Made by a program: the position numbers and the translations under genes
Shown here: one piece after another, positions 43,477 through 52,300 of the stretch
Layout of the letters: each line of letters starts with the position of its first letter
How positions within the stretch are numbered: the stretch's first letter is position 1
The notes under the pieces: generated by a model
Seen by the model: only the letters and a program-made list of their open reading frames with translations
Told to the model about the DNA's origin: nothing
The model's database searches: none
Origin: Acidobacteriota bacterium
GTDB lineage: Bacteria > Acidobacteriota > Blastocatellia > Pyrinomonadales > Pyrinomonadaceae
Assembly: GCA_019639235.1 (NCBI GenBank)
Contig: JAHBSG010000005.1
Location: 1 to 64,000, forward strand
Length of the DNA stretch: 64,000 nucleotides
Direction: 5' to 3'

Positions 43477-45270
43477 CTACCGAGCACCGGCAACTGCCTG
43501 TGACATTTCGGGCAGGTCGCCGTTGTCCGCTCGCAGGTATTGCAGCATCTTAGGCTTCAGCGTTGCGATCAGCTCTCGCCTGTTTTTCGTTTCCATCGGT
43601 TTGCCGAGGTAGATCTTGCCCATGCGGGCGAGCCGCTTCTCGGACAATGCCCCGGAGAACATCAGCAGCGGATATGTGAAGTTCGGGCCATTGAGCTTCC
43701 GAAGCTTATAAAGCCACATCCCGATCGAGCCGAGCCGCCACGCCGTCGGGCCCCACCAGCTATATTGGCCGGGCCGCAGGTTCATCTTCCAGCACTTCAT
43801 CATCAGCTGCCATTGCAGCGGTGTGAGCTGCCGGGTCTGCGTAACGCCCTTTTCCATCTCCATCCGCGTATCGTGGAGCGGAGTGAAGATCGACGGGATA
43901 AGAAACGCAAAAAGCCCGCGGCGTTCCATTTCATAGACAAGGTCGAGCGTCTCCTTGATGTCGTCGTCGGTCTCGTCCGGGTTGCCGACTATCAGCGTCA
44001 TCGCCGGGAACCAGTTGTTGGCATTCAGAACCCGAAGCCCCTCAAGCACAACGCTCGGCCAATCTTCAATGGCAAAGGGAACGCCTTTACCGGGCATTAT
44101 CTTCTTTGCCATTCGAACAGAGCCGGTCTCAAGCCCGATAAGCGGAGCGAGAGCCTTCTTTTCCGGGTGGCTGCTGAGATACGGGAAGTGGATCGGGCTC
44201 TTTGGCAGAAGCATTTTCGAGAGTTCCTCGATCAGCTTCGGGTCAACGACCGCCGGTGCGATGGTCGCGTGGCTGAGCACGTGCTGCTCGACGCCGGGTG
44301 TGTTGACGACCTCGCCGTAAAGGTCGAGCAATGCCTCGCGGTTAGGGAAGTAGAACGGCGTGTCCGTGTGTACCTGCCCCCAGATGAACATATCCTCGGT
44401 CGCGAGCGAGATCTGCTTATTGCCCTGCTCGACGTTCGCGCGGACCGCCGCCATTATCTTCTCCTTCGGCAGGTCGATCTGCGGATTGAGGTCCGGCACA
44501 CAGAACTTGCACCGCCGCCCGCAGCCGGTCGTCATCTCGACAACGCCAAAGGTCGTCCGCGTATCGGGAAAAAGGATCGCGTCGCGGTCCACCGGGTGCT
44601 TTACCTCGACCTCACGCGGAAGGTCCTCGCCGGCTATCGCCTTTTCAAAGAGCCGCAGCGTGTCCTCGGATTCGCTGCGTCCTTCGACGACGCAATCGAC
44701 GCCGAGTTCGTCGTACATATCCGTCTGGATGATCTGCCAACCGCCCGAGCCGCCGACGATCACCTTGAAATTTTCACGATACGGGCTGTTCTTGATCTGG
44801 GCGAAAAGCTCGCGTGAGTAATGCGAGTTGATCGGCATCTTCGACGAGCCGAAGATCGAAGTATAAACACCCGCGGCAAAGGTCACGCCAAGCGGATTGT
44901 GGGTCGAGACGGCGACGACTCGCGTTCGCGGCCCGATGAATTTCTCGAGGTCCTGCGGAAAGCAAGAGACGATGTCGCCTTCGTCATAAACCCGCTGGAG
45001 CGACTTCTCGACCAGCCTGACGCCCGCCGGCATATACTTGGCCGAACCGTCTGCGTTGTGCTCAACCTCACGCCACTCCGGATATTTACGATTAAGAATG
45101 CCTTCGAGCCAGATCGGAAGCGAGGCCATTGCCATTTGGATGAAGTATCCGGCGTGGTCTATCGATTCGGTCAGCGGAGCCGTCAGAACGATCAGCTTGC
45201 CTTCACCATTCCCTTCGGCAGCATTGCCGCCGCTTGAGTTCGTCATTCCCTTGTTCCCTTGTTCTTTCAT
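43477..45270 (-). CDS. Radical SAM protein with B12-binding-like N-terminal domain
   Basis: The 597-residue protein has an N-terminal Rossmann-like region (about 100-200: VVAVSTHNPLGVTFAAGVYT, FKVIVGGSGGWQI, VDCVVEGRSESEDTL) like B12-binding domains, but without the DxHxxG cobalamin-His motif. The radical SAM cluster motif is CGRRCKFC in TTGCGRRCKFCVPDLNPQ, and the barrel ends near PSIFTPLHDTRM. A long C-terminal region contains SWWGPTAWRLGSIGMWL. The substrate is unknown. It has an excellent GGAGG ribosome binding site. It sits between glpX and ppsA, a stable-looking arrangement with gluconeogenic genes. Confidence 0.85.
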   Translation of the reverse strand: MKEQGNKGMTNSSGGNAAEGNGEGKLIVLTAPLTESIDHAGYFIQMAMASLPIWLEGILNRKYPEWREVEHNADGSAKYMPAGVRLVEKSLQRVYDEGDIVSCFPQDLEKFIGPRTRVVAVSTHNPLGVTFAAGVYTSIFGSSKMPINSHYSRELFAQIKNSPYRENFKVIVGGSGGWQIIQTDMYDELGVDCVVEGRSESEDTLRLFEKAIAGEDLPREVEVKHPVDRDAILFPDTRTTFGVVEMTTGCGRRCKFCVPDLNPQIDLPKEKIMAAVRANVEQGNKQISLATEDMFIWGQVHTDTPFYFPNREALLDLYGEVVNTPGVEQHVLSHATIAPAVVDPKLIEELSKMLLPKSPIHFPYLSSHPEKKALAPLIGLETGSVRMAKKIMPGKGVPFAIEDWPSVVLEGLRVLNANNWFPAMTLIVGNPDETDDDIKETLDLVYEMERRGLFAFLIPSIFTPLHDTRMEMEKGVTQTRQLTPLQWQLMMKCWKMNLRPGQYSWWGPTAWRLGSIGMWLYKLRKLNGPNFTYPLLMFSGALSEKRLARMGKIYLGKPMETKNRRELIATLKPKMLQYLRADNGDLPEMSQAVAGAR

Positions 45271-45354
45271 AAAACCTCCTGAAAAAATGGAACAGCGTCA
45301 TCGGGGGAACCGTTTACGCCCGTGGGAGCAAGAATTGTGAGGAAAAGTTAAATA

Positions 45355-46398
45355 TCAAAACCTGATAACGGCATCTGGCCCGCCTTCTACGTGGACGGTA
45401 TCAACGAAGCGTATGCTCTTCGAGTCCGTCGTCATCACGACCGAGTGGGTCCGCTTGCCCTCGCCAAAGAACCTGACGCCGCGAAGCAGCGAGCCATCGG
45501 TCACGCCGCTCGCCGCAAAAATGACCTTCTTGCCCGGAGCAAGATCGTTGGTGTCGTAGATCTTGTTTGGGTCATTGATGCCCATTTCCTTGATCCGCTC
45601 GATGACCTCCTCGGCCGGCGGAACTTTCGAGGCATCAACGCCGAGCTTTTCGGGGTCGAAGACGAGCTTTGCCTGGATCTCGCCGTTCAGGCACTTCATC
45701 GCTGCGGCAGTAATAACGCCTTCCGGTGCTCCGCCAATGCCCATCAGCGCGTGGATGTTCGTCCCGGCAACGGCCGCCGAGATCCCTGCCGAAAGATCGC
45801 CGTCCGAGATCAGCCGGATGCGTGCACCCGCCGTGCGGACGTCCTGTACAAGCTGGCGGTGACGCGGGCGGTCAAGGCAGATAACGGTCAGGTCCTCGAT
45901 CTCACGGCCGAGCCGGCGGGCGATGTTCTTGAGGTTTTCGGCCACAGGCGCGTCGATATCTACCGCACCGCGGCACGAGGGCCCGACTACGATCTTGTCC
46001 ATGTAAATATCCGGTGCGTTGAGCAGGCCGCCGCGTTCGGCCGCCGCGAGCACGGCGATGGCGTTATTGGCACCGAGTGCGCAAAGATTTGTCCCTTCGA
46101 GCGGGTCAACGGCGATATCGACCTCGGGAAATTCGGCACGCGATTCGTCCGCGAACGCACCGCCGCCGACCTCTTCGCCGATATAGAGCATCGGCGCCTC
46201 GTCGCGTTCGCCCTCGCCGATAACGATGCGGCCGCGCATCGGCACCGTGTCCATAACTTCGCGCATCGCCTCTACGGCGACGTGGTCGGAGTGCTTCCGG
46301 TCGCCCTGGCCCATTGTCCTCGCGGAGGCAATGGCGGCGGCTTCGGTAACACGCAAAAAATCGAGGGCGAGCTCACGCTCGGCTTTGGTATTCTTCAT
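45355..46398 (-). CDS. glpX: Class II fructose-1,6-bisphosphatase
   Basis: The 347-residue enzyme makes fructose 6-phosphate in gluconeogenesis. Signatures are [40 protein letters not shown] (metal-binding Glu/Asp), [20 protein letters not shown], and [29 protein letters not shown] serves as ribosome binding site. The next gene on this strand is 84 nt downstream. Confidence 0.96.
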   Translation of the reverse strand: MKNTKAERELALDFLRVTEAAAIASARTMGQGDRKHSDHVAVEAMREVMDTVPMRGRIVIGEGERDEAPMLYIGEEVGGGAFADESRAEFPEVDIAVDPLEGTNLCALGANNAIAVLAAAERGGLLNAPDIYMDKIVVGPSCRGAVDIDAPVAENLKNIARRLGREIEDLTVICLDRPRHRQLVQDVRTAGARIRLISDGDLSAGISAAVAGTNIHALMGIGGAPEGVITAAAMKCLNGEIQAKLVFDPEKLGVDASKVPPAEEVIERIKEMGINDPNKIYDTNDLAPGKKVIFAASGVTDGSLLRGVRFFGEGKRTHSVVMTTDSKSIRFVDTVHVEGGPDAVIRF

Positions 46399-46466
46399 CG
46401 GGATCTCCGCAAAAAAGCAGTCTTTGAATTAAAAGATGCCCCATTCTAACATTGATTCTAAAGGAT

Positions 46467-46495
46467 TTGACAAGTTCTTTTTCGAATATTAGCTT
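46467..46495 (+). promoter_or_regulatory. Predicted promoter of the ferredoxin gene
   Basis: A perfect TTGACA, a 17-nt spacer and a weak TAGCTT lie in the divergent gap between glpX and the ferredoxin gene. A GGAGAT ribosome binding site follows before the ATG at 46540. Confidence 0.45.
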
Positions 46496-46539
46496 TTACC
46501 TTTGGCCTGCACACTCTGAGAATCGGAGATAGTTTGTAA

Positions 46540-46836
46540 ATGACATATATCGTTGCTGAACCTTGCGTTGAATGTAAGTACACGGATTGTGCCGCGGTTT
46601 GCCCGGTCGAGGCGTTTCACGAACTCCCGGACAAACTCCTGATCAACCCTGATACATGTATCGACTGCGATGCCTGCCTTCCGGAGTGCCCGGTCGAGGC
46701 GATCTTCTCGGATATGTCGATCCCGGAAGAGTACCTGCCGTGGCTTGAGATCAACAAAGAAGCCGAGAATTACCCGATCATCAGCACCAAGCAGCCGGCA
46801 CTCTACGGGGCCGGATGTAAAGGACAGCCCGAATAG
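46540..46836 (+). CDS. Ferredoxin with [3Fe-4S]/[4Fe-4S] clusters (FdxA-like)
   Basis: The 98-residue protein begins MTYIVAEPCVECKYTDCAAV, in which the spaced Cys residues match seven-iron ferredoxins (C9, C12, C17, C21 region). The second motif CIDCDACLPECPVEAI is a full C-x2-C-x2-C-x3-C. The C-terminal extension (EEYLPWLEINKEAENYP) is typical of FdxA. It is a soluble low-potential electron carrier. It is a single gene with its own promoter and terminator. Confidence 0.93.
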   Translation: MTYIVAEPCVECKYTDCAAVCPVEAFHELPDKLLINPDTCIDCDACLPECPVEAIFSDMSIPEEYLPWLEINKEAENYPIISTKQPALYGAGCKGQPE

Positions 46837-46864
46837 AATTTATTCTTTTTTGCAGTTTGAAAGA

Positions 46865-46890
46865 GGCGAGTTTCGGCTCGCCTTTTTCTA
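46865..46890 (+). terminator. Rho-independent terminator after ferredoxin
   Basis: The stem AGGCGAG with CTCGCCT, loop TTTCGG, is followed by TTTTTCT. It lies just before the convergent TonB-receptor stop codon. Confidence 0.85.
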
Positions 46891-49143
46891 TTTCCAGCGG
46901 ATACCGAGGCGAACCGAAGCGGGAGCGGCGATGGTGCTAAGAGGCGTCAGGCCGACCGGATAGCGGCTGTTGAAGATGTTCTCGGCGGCGAGGAACATCC
47001 CAAGGTCCTCATTCACACGAATGTTCAGCAGGCCGTCGAGTTGAAAGAAGGCCCCGAGCCGGAACTGGTTCTGGTCGTCGTCGAATTGCCGCCCGGCGGC
47101 ACGCCCTTGCAGGCCAAGGTCCCAGCGGCGGGCCGCGTACCGTGCCTGAAACGTGAACTGGTGCCTCGGTACCTGAGGAATGAAGCGATCCACGAGCGAC
47201 GGATTTGAAGGGAACTCTGTTATGCGGGAATCGGCAAATAGATATCCGGCGTTGAGCGTCAGCCGCGAGATGCGAAATTCGGCGTCGAGTTCAAACCCTG
47301 CTGACCGCGTTTTGCCGGCATTTTGCCGTTGGCGGGTGATCAGCGACGGCGTTACCGTGAGCGTCACATTCGCCACCGTCCGGTCGATCTCGGTGAAAAA
47401 TCCGGTGCCGCGGAGATACACCGGCCCGCGGGCAAAGCTTGCTCCGCCCTCAAAGCTTGCGGCCCGTTCGGCCCGAAGATCGGCATTGGCGTTGGTCACG
47501 ATGTTGCCTACGCGGAATCCGCGGTAAAGCTCGTTGAGCGTCGGGGCACGAAAGCTCCGCGATGCCGAACCATTGAGCGAAAGCTCCGGCGTGATCCGAT
47601 AAAGCACTGACAATCGCGGGCTTAGAGCGTCTTCCTCGCGGTCGGGAAAAATTGTCGCTGTCGTGATTCCGGTCGCAAGGCTCCGCGTTGCCGAAAGCCC
47701 GCGGGAATTTGCCCAACAATCGTAACGTACCGAACCGGCGACGACCGCCCGCGAGCCCCAGGCAAAGACGTCCTGAACATAAACCCCGAACGACCGTTCG
47801 CGGCCGCCAGTGCCCAGAAGCGATGTCGGATTGCCGCCAAAGTAGCCGACCTCGTCGCTCGAGCCGCGAACCTCGCGAAGCTCGAATCCGGCACCGAGCG
47901 AATGCGCGCCGAGCAGCGTGAAAACGCGTACCGAAAGCCCAGCGTTCTGTGAAGGCGAACTCTGCAGCCGCGAGAGCGTTTCCGCGTCGCGAGCGGCCGC
48001 GACCGCCGTGAACGTCTGGTCGTACACCTGCGTCCCGCCAAACGCACGGAACTCCGTGCCAAGCTTTCCGGCCGCACGCTCGAACCGGCCGCCGGCGATG
48101 ATGCCGCGGGAATGTGTCTGATTCCGCTGAAGCGGCGTGCCGTTTGTCCGGTCCTCGGAAAAGTACGACGGCCGGACGAAAAGCGAGCCCGACTCGCCGA
48201 ACCGCTTTCCAAAGCGGCCGCTCAAATTCACCGACCGAACCCCGGCGGCCTCGTCGATCGGGCCTCGATCTTCGCTTGAGACCGGAACGTAGCCTTCAGT
48301 TTGAAGCCGCCCGAAATTTATATCGGCGAACCAGCTTCGGTAATTTGTGCCGAGAAATCCGGCCGCCGAAAGCGTCTCCTGGGTGCCGGCCGAGAATTCA
48401 CCCGAAAAGGCGAAGGGTTCGCGGGTCGAACGCGGTTCGATGGTAACCGTGCCGCTCAATGATCCGCTGCCGTAAAGGCTCGAGGCTCCACCGCGGACCA
48501 CCTCGACCTGCTCTACCGCGAGCGGCGAGATGCGGTTCCATTGCACCCAGCCGCCAAAGGGGTCGTTGATAGCAACGCCGTCGAAGAGAACCGCCGTCCG
48601 GCTCGCACCACTTGCACCAACGCCGCGGAGCGAAACGCCCTGCGTTGTCGGATTTGAGTTGCGGCTGCTCGAACGCCGAAAGGTCGAAAATCCCGGCACC
48701 TGCCTGAGTGCGTCGTCGAGCGTCGGTGCCGCCGTTCGCTCTAGTGCAACGCGGCCAAGAACGGCGATGCTGACGGGCGAGTCGCCAAGCCTCGCCTCGG
48801 AGCGTTCGGCGGAGACGACGACCGTCTCGCGAAGCCCGGCGGGCTCGAGCACGATGTTCATCTCACCAGAGGCGAGTGCCTCTGAGGAAAGGGTTTGCTC
48901 AACCGCCGCAAAGCCGCTGGCCGAAACCGAGACCCTTTCGCCGGGCTCGATGCGGCACACGAAGCCCTCAGCCATGCTGCCGCAGGGCCTCGCGGTTCCA
49001 TCGGCCGTCTTCACTTCGGCCGCGGCGTTCACGACTTGCCGTCCGGCGGTATCGCGTATGATCACACGCACTTCGCCCGCCTGGCCAAAGGCGCCAACGG
49101 CAGCGGTGAGCACGAATGCGATCCGTAGGGTGAGTGTTCTCAT
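46888..49143 (-). CDS. TonB-dependent outer-membrane receptor
   Basis: The 751-residue protein has a signal peptide (MRTLTLRIAFVLTAAVGAFG). A carboxypeptidase-regulatory-like beta domain follows (about 25-105), with two Cys that may form a disulfide (ARPCGSMAEGFVCRIEPG). The plug domain (about 110-235) contains ETVVVSAERSEARLGDSPVS, VSLRGVGASGASRTAVLFDG and VEVVRGGASSLYGSGSLSGT. The 22-strand barrel ends with VRLGIRWK. It imports an unknown substrate across the outer membrane. It lies next to mobA within the molybdenum-respiration island, so molybdate, a metal chelate or heme are worth considering; nothing in the sequence decides this. The start at 49143 gives the signal peptide. Confidence 0.92.
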   Translation of the reverse strand: MRTLTLRIAFVLTAAVGAFGQAGEVRVIIRDTAGRQVVNAAAEVKTADGTARPCGSMAEGFVCRIEPGERVSVSASGFAAVEQTLSSEALASGEMNIVLEPAGLRETVVVSAERSEARLGDSPVSIAVLGRVALERTAAPTLDDALRQVPGFSTFRRSSSRNSNPTTQGVSLRGVGASGASRTAVLFDGVAINDPFGGWVQWNRISPLAVEQVEVVRGGASSLYGSGSLSGTVTIEPRSTREPFAFSGEFSAGTQETLSAAGFLGTNYRSWFADINFGRLQTEGYVPVSSEDRGPIDEAAGVRSVNLSGRFGKRFGESGSLFVRPSYFSEDRTNGTPLQRNQTHSRGIIAGGRFERAAGKLGTEFRAFGGTQVYDQTFTAVAAARDAETLSRLQSSPSQNAGLSVRVFTLLGAHSLGAGFELREVRGSSDEVGYFGGNPTSLLGTGGRERSFGVYVQDVFAWGSRAVVAGSVRYDCWANSRGLSATRSLATGITTATIFPDREEDALSPRLSVLYRITPELSLNGSASRSFRAPTLNELYRGFRVGNIVTNANADLRAERAASFEGGASFARGPVYLRGTGFFTEIDRTVANVTLTVTPSLITRQRQNAGKTRSAGFELDAEFRISRLTLNAGYLFADSRITEFPSNPSLVDRFIPQVPRHQFTFQARYAARRWDLGLQGRAAGRQFDDDQNQFRLGAFFQLDGLLNIRVNEDLGMFLAAENIFNSRYPVGLTPLSTIAAPASVRLGIRWK

Positions 49144-49214
49144 CCGATCCAAACTCAAGCTTAACTAACTGCTCCGTGATAACGAATTCGACCGGCTGCC
49201 GAGTTCGGGTTCGG

Positions 49215-49832
49215 TCATCGGCCGCTGCGGATCATCTCGCTTGCTATCGCGAGGTCTTCGGGAGTGTTGATGTTGAAAAAGAAGCGATCCGAACCGGGAA
49301 GAACGGCGAGATCTTCGAAAGGGACGAACCGCGTCCGGACGCGATCCAAAAGCGCGAACATACTGAGCCGTCCATCCACGATGGCCTGTTTCACCGCGGG
49401 CAGGCAGGCCGCCACGCGATACGCCGCACAAAGCGGCTGCGGCGTTCCGTCAGGCTGAATCGGAACTACGGCGTCATTATCGTCCGAGCATTCGCTCAAG
49501 AGCCTTTTGAACAGCTCACCGGAAACGAACGGAAGGTCGCACGCCGCCGCAATGAGCCACTCGCTCTGTGCATCCAGTAGTGCCGTGTAGATTCCGACGA
49601 GCGGCCCGCCGGCTTCGTCGAAACCAGCGGGTGGTGAATCGGTGATCACGCGCAGCCCCGCGACCTCGATCCGGCTTCTCGCAACAACTGTGGCCTCGCC
49701 ATCCGAAGCAACAGCCGAAAGTGCAGCCGCTACCCGTGCGATCATCGGCCCGCCGCCGAGCTCAATGCCCCATTTCGGCTGCCCGAGCCGCTTTCCCTCA
49801 CCGCCGGCGATGATGTATGCCGATACTTTCAT
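49215..49832 (-). CDS. mobA: Molybdenum cofactor guanylyltransferase
   Basis: The 205-residue enzyme adds GMP to molybdopterin to make the MGD cofactor used by DMSO-reductase-family enzymes. The N-terminal nucleotide-binding loop reads YIIAGGEGKRLGQPKWGIEL. The metal-binding region is AACDLPFVSGELFK, and the C-terminus has FFFNINTPEDLAIA. It is divergent from the ric operon. The FNR-type palindrome at 49847-49860 lies 15-28 nt upstream of its ATG, so both directions may be controlled together. Confidence 0.94.
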   Translation of the reverse strand: MKVSAYIIAGGEGKRLGQPKWGIELGGGPMIARVAAALSAVASDGEATVVARSRIEVAGLRVITDSPPAGFDEAGGPLVGIYTALLDAQSEWLIAAACDLPFVSGELFKRLLSECSDDNDAVVPIQPDGTPQPLCAAYRVAACLPAVKQAIVDGRLSMFALLDRVRTRFVPFEDLAVLPGSDRFFFNINTPEDLAIASEMIRSGR

Positions 49833-49846
49833 CTAATTTTCGGTTT

Positions 49847-49860
49847 ATGACCAAGGTCAT
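49847..49860. promoter_or_regulatory. FNR/CRP-type operator between mobA and ric
   Basis: The perfect palindrome ATGACCAAGGTCAT has the 5-4-5 geometry of FNR-type sites (ATGAC-N4-GTCAT against TTGAT-N4-ATCAA) and keeps the TGA core. GATAAT at 49883-49888 is a good -10. With a start site seven nt later the palindrome centre falls at about -41.5, the class II activator position. The likely binder is the Crp/Fnr protein encoded at 53726, in the same operon. No second copy was found in the window. Confidence 0.6.
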
Positions 49861-49920
49861 TTTTTGCCCGGCCGCCCTGAAAGATAATTACACCTGACAT
49901 TACCTGTCGGAGGAGTAATT

Positions 49921-50655
49921 ATGCAAAACCTTTCAACCATGACCGTACGCGAGATCGCCCTTGAAATGCCGCAAACGACAAGGGTCTTCGAGCAATTCAA
50001 GATCGATTACTGCTGTGGCGGCAGAAAGCCGATCGCCGAGGCCTGCGAGCGTGCGGGCGTAGATTCGAAGGACGTCATCGAACAGCTTGAGGCGTTATTT
50101 ACTTCCGGCGTTCCGGCTGACGACTGGGTCGGCAACGCCTCGCTCCACGAGCTTATCTCGCACATCCTTGATAAGCATCACGTTTTCACGAAGAACGAGC
50201 TTCGGAGCCTTGCCCCGCTGATGGACAAGGTCGCCCGCGTCCATGGCGACAACCACTCAGAGCTGATCGAGCTCAAGGCCGCCTTCGAAGAACTCTCAGA
50301 TGACCTTTTCCCTCATATGATGAAAGAGGAAGAGGTGCTTTTTCCCTTCGTCGAGCGGCTGGTCCGCTGCAAAGAGAAAGGGCTGCCCGCACCGATGCCG
50401 CCCTTCGGTACGGTCCGCAACCCGATCCGGATGATGATGAGCGAGCACGATACGGCCGGTGATATACTCAGGAAAATGCGGTCGCTCTCGAAGGACTACA
50501 CTCCGCCGCCGGATGCTTGCCCGAGCTTCACCGGGCTCTATTACCGGCTGGCCGAGCTCGAACGCGACCTTCACGAACACATTCACCTCGAGAACAACGT
50601 CCTCTTTCCGCGTGCCGTTGAGCTGGAAGATGCCGCCTTAGGAGCCGAGGTGTAA
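49921..50655 (+). CDS. ric: Iron-sulfur cluster repair di-iron protein (RIC/YtfE/ScdA)
   Basis: The 244-residue protein repairs Fe-S clusters damaged by nitric oxide or peroxide. The N-terminal ScdA domain has TTRVFEQFKIDYCCGGRKPI with the double Cys. The hemerythrin-like di-iron domain supplies His/Glu ligands in LISHILDKHHVF, VHGDNHSELIEL, LFPHMMKEEEVLFPF, MMSEHDTAGDIL and LHEHIHLENNVLFPR. A GGAGGAG ribosome binding site precedes the ATG. It is the first gene of a five-gene operon ending in crp/fnr, as expected for a nitrate/NO-linked regulon. Confidence 0.95.
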   Translation: MQNLSTMTVREIALEMPQTTRVFEQFKIDYCCGGRKPIAEACERAGVDSKDVIEQLEALFTSGVPADDWVGNASLHELISHILDKHHVFTKNELRSLAPLMDKVARVHGDNHSELIELKAAFEELSDDLFPHMMKEEEVLFPFVERLVRCKEKGLPAPMPPFGTVRNPIRMMMSEHDTAGDILRKMRSLSKDYTPPPDACPSFTGLYYRLAELERDLHEHIHLENNVLFPRAVELEDAALGAEV

Positions 50656-50672
50656 CGCACAACCGACACGAA

Positions 50673-51491
50673 ATGCAGCAGGCCGCCGAACTCGAACTTG
50701 AACGCCCCGCGATCCGGAAAAGCAGGATCGTCCTCCCGATCGAGCACGGATCGTGGGGGTTCTTGTTCGAGCCTCTGGTCGCCGCTTCGGCCGTTGCTTT
50801 CTCGGGGGCTGCATTGTCGCTTTCGGTAATGGTGATCGGCGCATTCATGATGCGGCGGCCGTTGCAGATCTTTCTCGCCGACCGGCTCGCCGGCAGGTCG
50901 CTTCCGCAAACCCGTATCGCACTTCAGTTCGTGCTTATCTTCTTCGCGGTGTTTGCCGCCGGCCTCGCAGTTTCGTTTCTGACCTCACCGCTTGTCGCCT
51001 TCCTACCATTTGCGGTGGTTGCCCCATTTGCCCTTTATCAGATCTATTGCGATGCCTCGCGAAAGAACCGCGAGCTTGCCGCCGAGTTGACCGGTGCGTT
51101 CGTGATGTCTTCATCGGCCGCTTCCATTGCGGTCGCGGGAGGCTTCGCGTGGCCGCAGGCCGCAGCGATCTGGGTGTTTTTCATCGCGAGGTTCGTGCCT
51201 TCGATACTTTACGTCCGCAACCGCTTGAGGCTTGAGAAGGGCAAACCGTTCTCGTTCGCGGTTCCCACCGCTGCACACCTCGCGGCTCTCGCGGCAGTTG
51301 CGTTGCTCTGGAACGCCGGGTTTCTGCCGCTGCTTGCGGGCACGGTTTTCGCGGTGCTTCTTGCCCGTTCGGTGATCGGGCTTTCGCGCTTCCGGCGTCC
51401 GGCAAAGGCAATGAAGATCGGCGTCTGGGAGGTCATTTATGGCCTCGCGGCTGTCCTTTCGCTCATCATCGGTTATCATACGGGCATCTGA
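50673..51491 (+). CDS. YwiC-like membrane protein
   Basis: The 272-residue protein has about eight membrane helices and begins with the YwiC signature LPIEHGSWGFLFEPL. The charged loop YCDASRKNRELAAELTGAF separates the middle helices. In Bacillus subtilis ywiC lies beside narK, fnr and narGHJI, so the location next to ric and a nitrate-type reductase agrees with a role in nitrate respiration. The activity is unknown; the fold recalls UbiA-like prenyltransferases weakly. The start is 17 nt after ric. Confidence 0.85.
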   Translation: MQQAAELELERPAIRKSRIVLPIEHGSWGFLFEPLVAASAVAFSGAALSLSVMVIGAFMMRRPLQIFLADRLAGRSLPQTRIALQFVLIFFAVFAAGLAVSFLTSPLVAFLPFAVVAPFALYQIYCDASRKNRELAAELTGAFVMSSSAASIAVAGGFAWPQAAAIWVFFIARFVPSILYVRNRLRLEKGKPFSFAVPTAAHLAALAAVALLWNAGFLPLLAGTVFAVLLARSVIGLSRFRRPAKAMKIGVWEVIYGLAAVLSLIIGYHTGI

Positions 51492-51496
51492 ACACG

Positions 51497-52294
51497 ATGG
51501 CCGACGCTGAACACAACTCGATCTATGGGCCCGTCGATTCCTGGCGGCTAGGGCGTTCGCTTGGCGTGGACGTCCTTTGCGTTGATTCGATCTGCTCGTT
51601 CGAGTGCGTTTATTGCCAGCTCGGCAAGATCAACCGCGTGACCTCCGAACGCGCCGTTTACGTCCCGACCGAAAAGGTGATCAGCGACCTGCGAAACGCC
51701 GATTGGCAGTCAGCAGACGTGATCACTTTCTCCGGCAGTGGTGAGCCGACGCTTGCGGCCAATCTCGGCGAGATCATCACGGCGATACGCGACCTGACTG
51801 GGAAACCGATCGCGATCCTGACCAACTCGACATTGCTCGGCGATGCAATTGTGCGTGCCGAGGCGGGCCTTGCCGACCGCGTTTACTGCAAGCTCGACGC
51901 CTGGTCTGAGGATTCGCTCCGCCGCGTTGACCGCCCGGCAGCGGGCGTCAGCCTCGGGTCGATAGTCTCCGGCATCAGGCAATTCCGGAAGGAGTACAAA
52001 GGCTTTCTCGGTATCCAAACGATGCTGCTCACGCGGCCCGCCGATGCAGACATCGAGCGGCTCGCCGAGCTTTACCGCGTGATCGGCCCGGACGAGATAG
52101 AGCTCAATATACCGCTAAGGCCGATCCCGAGCGAGTGGGTGCTCGAATCGCGTGGCAACATTACCGGCCGCCCTGAAGGAATGCACGTCCTTAAAACAAT
52201 GGAACCGAGCGAGGCGGGCGAGATCGGCAGCCGCATCGCCGGGCTTACGGGCATCCGGGTCATAACGCCCTTCGACCGGCCGCCGCAGAACTGA
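51497..52294 (+). CDS. Radical SAM protein (COG0731-like)
   Basis: The 265-residue protein opens with IYGPVDSWRLGRSLGVDVLC and the cluster motif CSFECVYCQLGKINRV (C-x3-C-x2-C). TFSGSGEPTLA and AILTNSTLL follow, which is the pattern of short radical SAM proteins related to the wyosine-synthesis group. There is no auxiliary cluster. The substrate is unknown. It starts 5 nt after ywiC and is followed after 6 nt by the decarboxylase, so it is clearly within the operon. Confidence 0.88.
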   Translation: MADAEHNSIYGPVDSWRLGRSLGVDVLCVDSICSFECVYCQLGKINRVTSERAVYVPTEKVISDLRNADWQSADVITFSGSGEPTLAANLGEIITAIRDLTGKPIAILTNSTLLGDAIVRAEAGLADRVYCKLDAWSEDSLRRVDRPAAGVSLGSIVSGIRQFRKEYKGFLGIQTMLLTRPADADIERLAELYRVIGPDEIELNIPLRPIPSEWVLESRGNITGRPEGMHVLKTMEPSEAGEIGSRIAGLTGIRVITPFDRPPQN

Positions 52295-52300
52295 ACACGA

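Noticed and set aside
41092..43503. An 803-codon open frame on the plus strand opposite ppsA
   Set aside because: It is exactly antisense to a gene with clear motifs, has no recognisable domain, and such frames arise in high-GC genes whose codon use avoids TTA, CTA and TCA.
45243..45270. GAACAAGGGAACAAGGGAA at the start of the radical SAM gene as another dispersed repeat
   Set aside because: Only two units, inside a coding start with a strong ribosome binding site, and no inverted partner; chance is adequate.
43540..46449. Long plus-strand frames opposite the radical SAM and glpX genes
   Set aside because: Same antisense codon-bias artefact; no ribosome binding site and no family resemblance.
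49921..50655. Possible assignment of the first operon gene as a simple hemerythrin
   Set aside because: The N-terminal ScdA motif with CCGG and the full ligand set identify it as the RIC/YtfE family.
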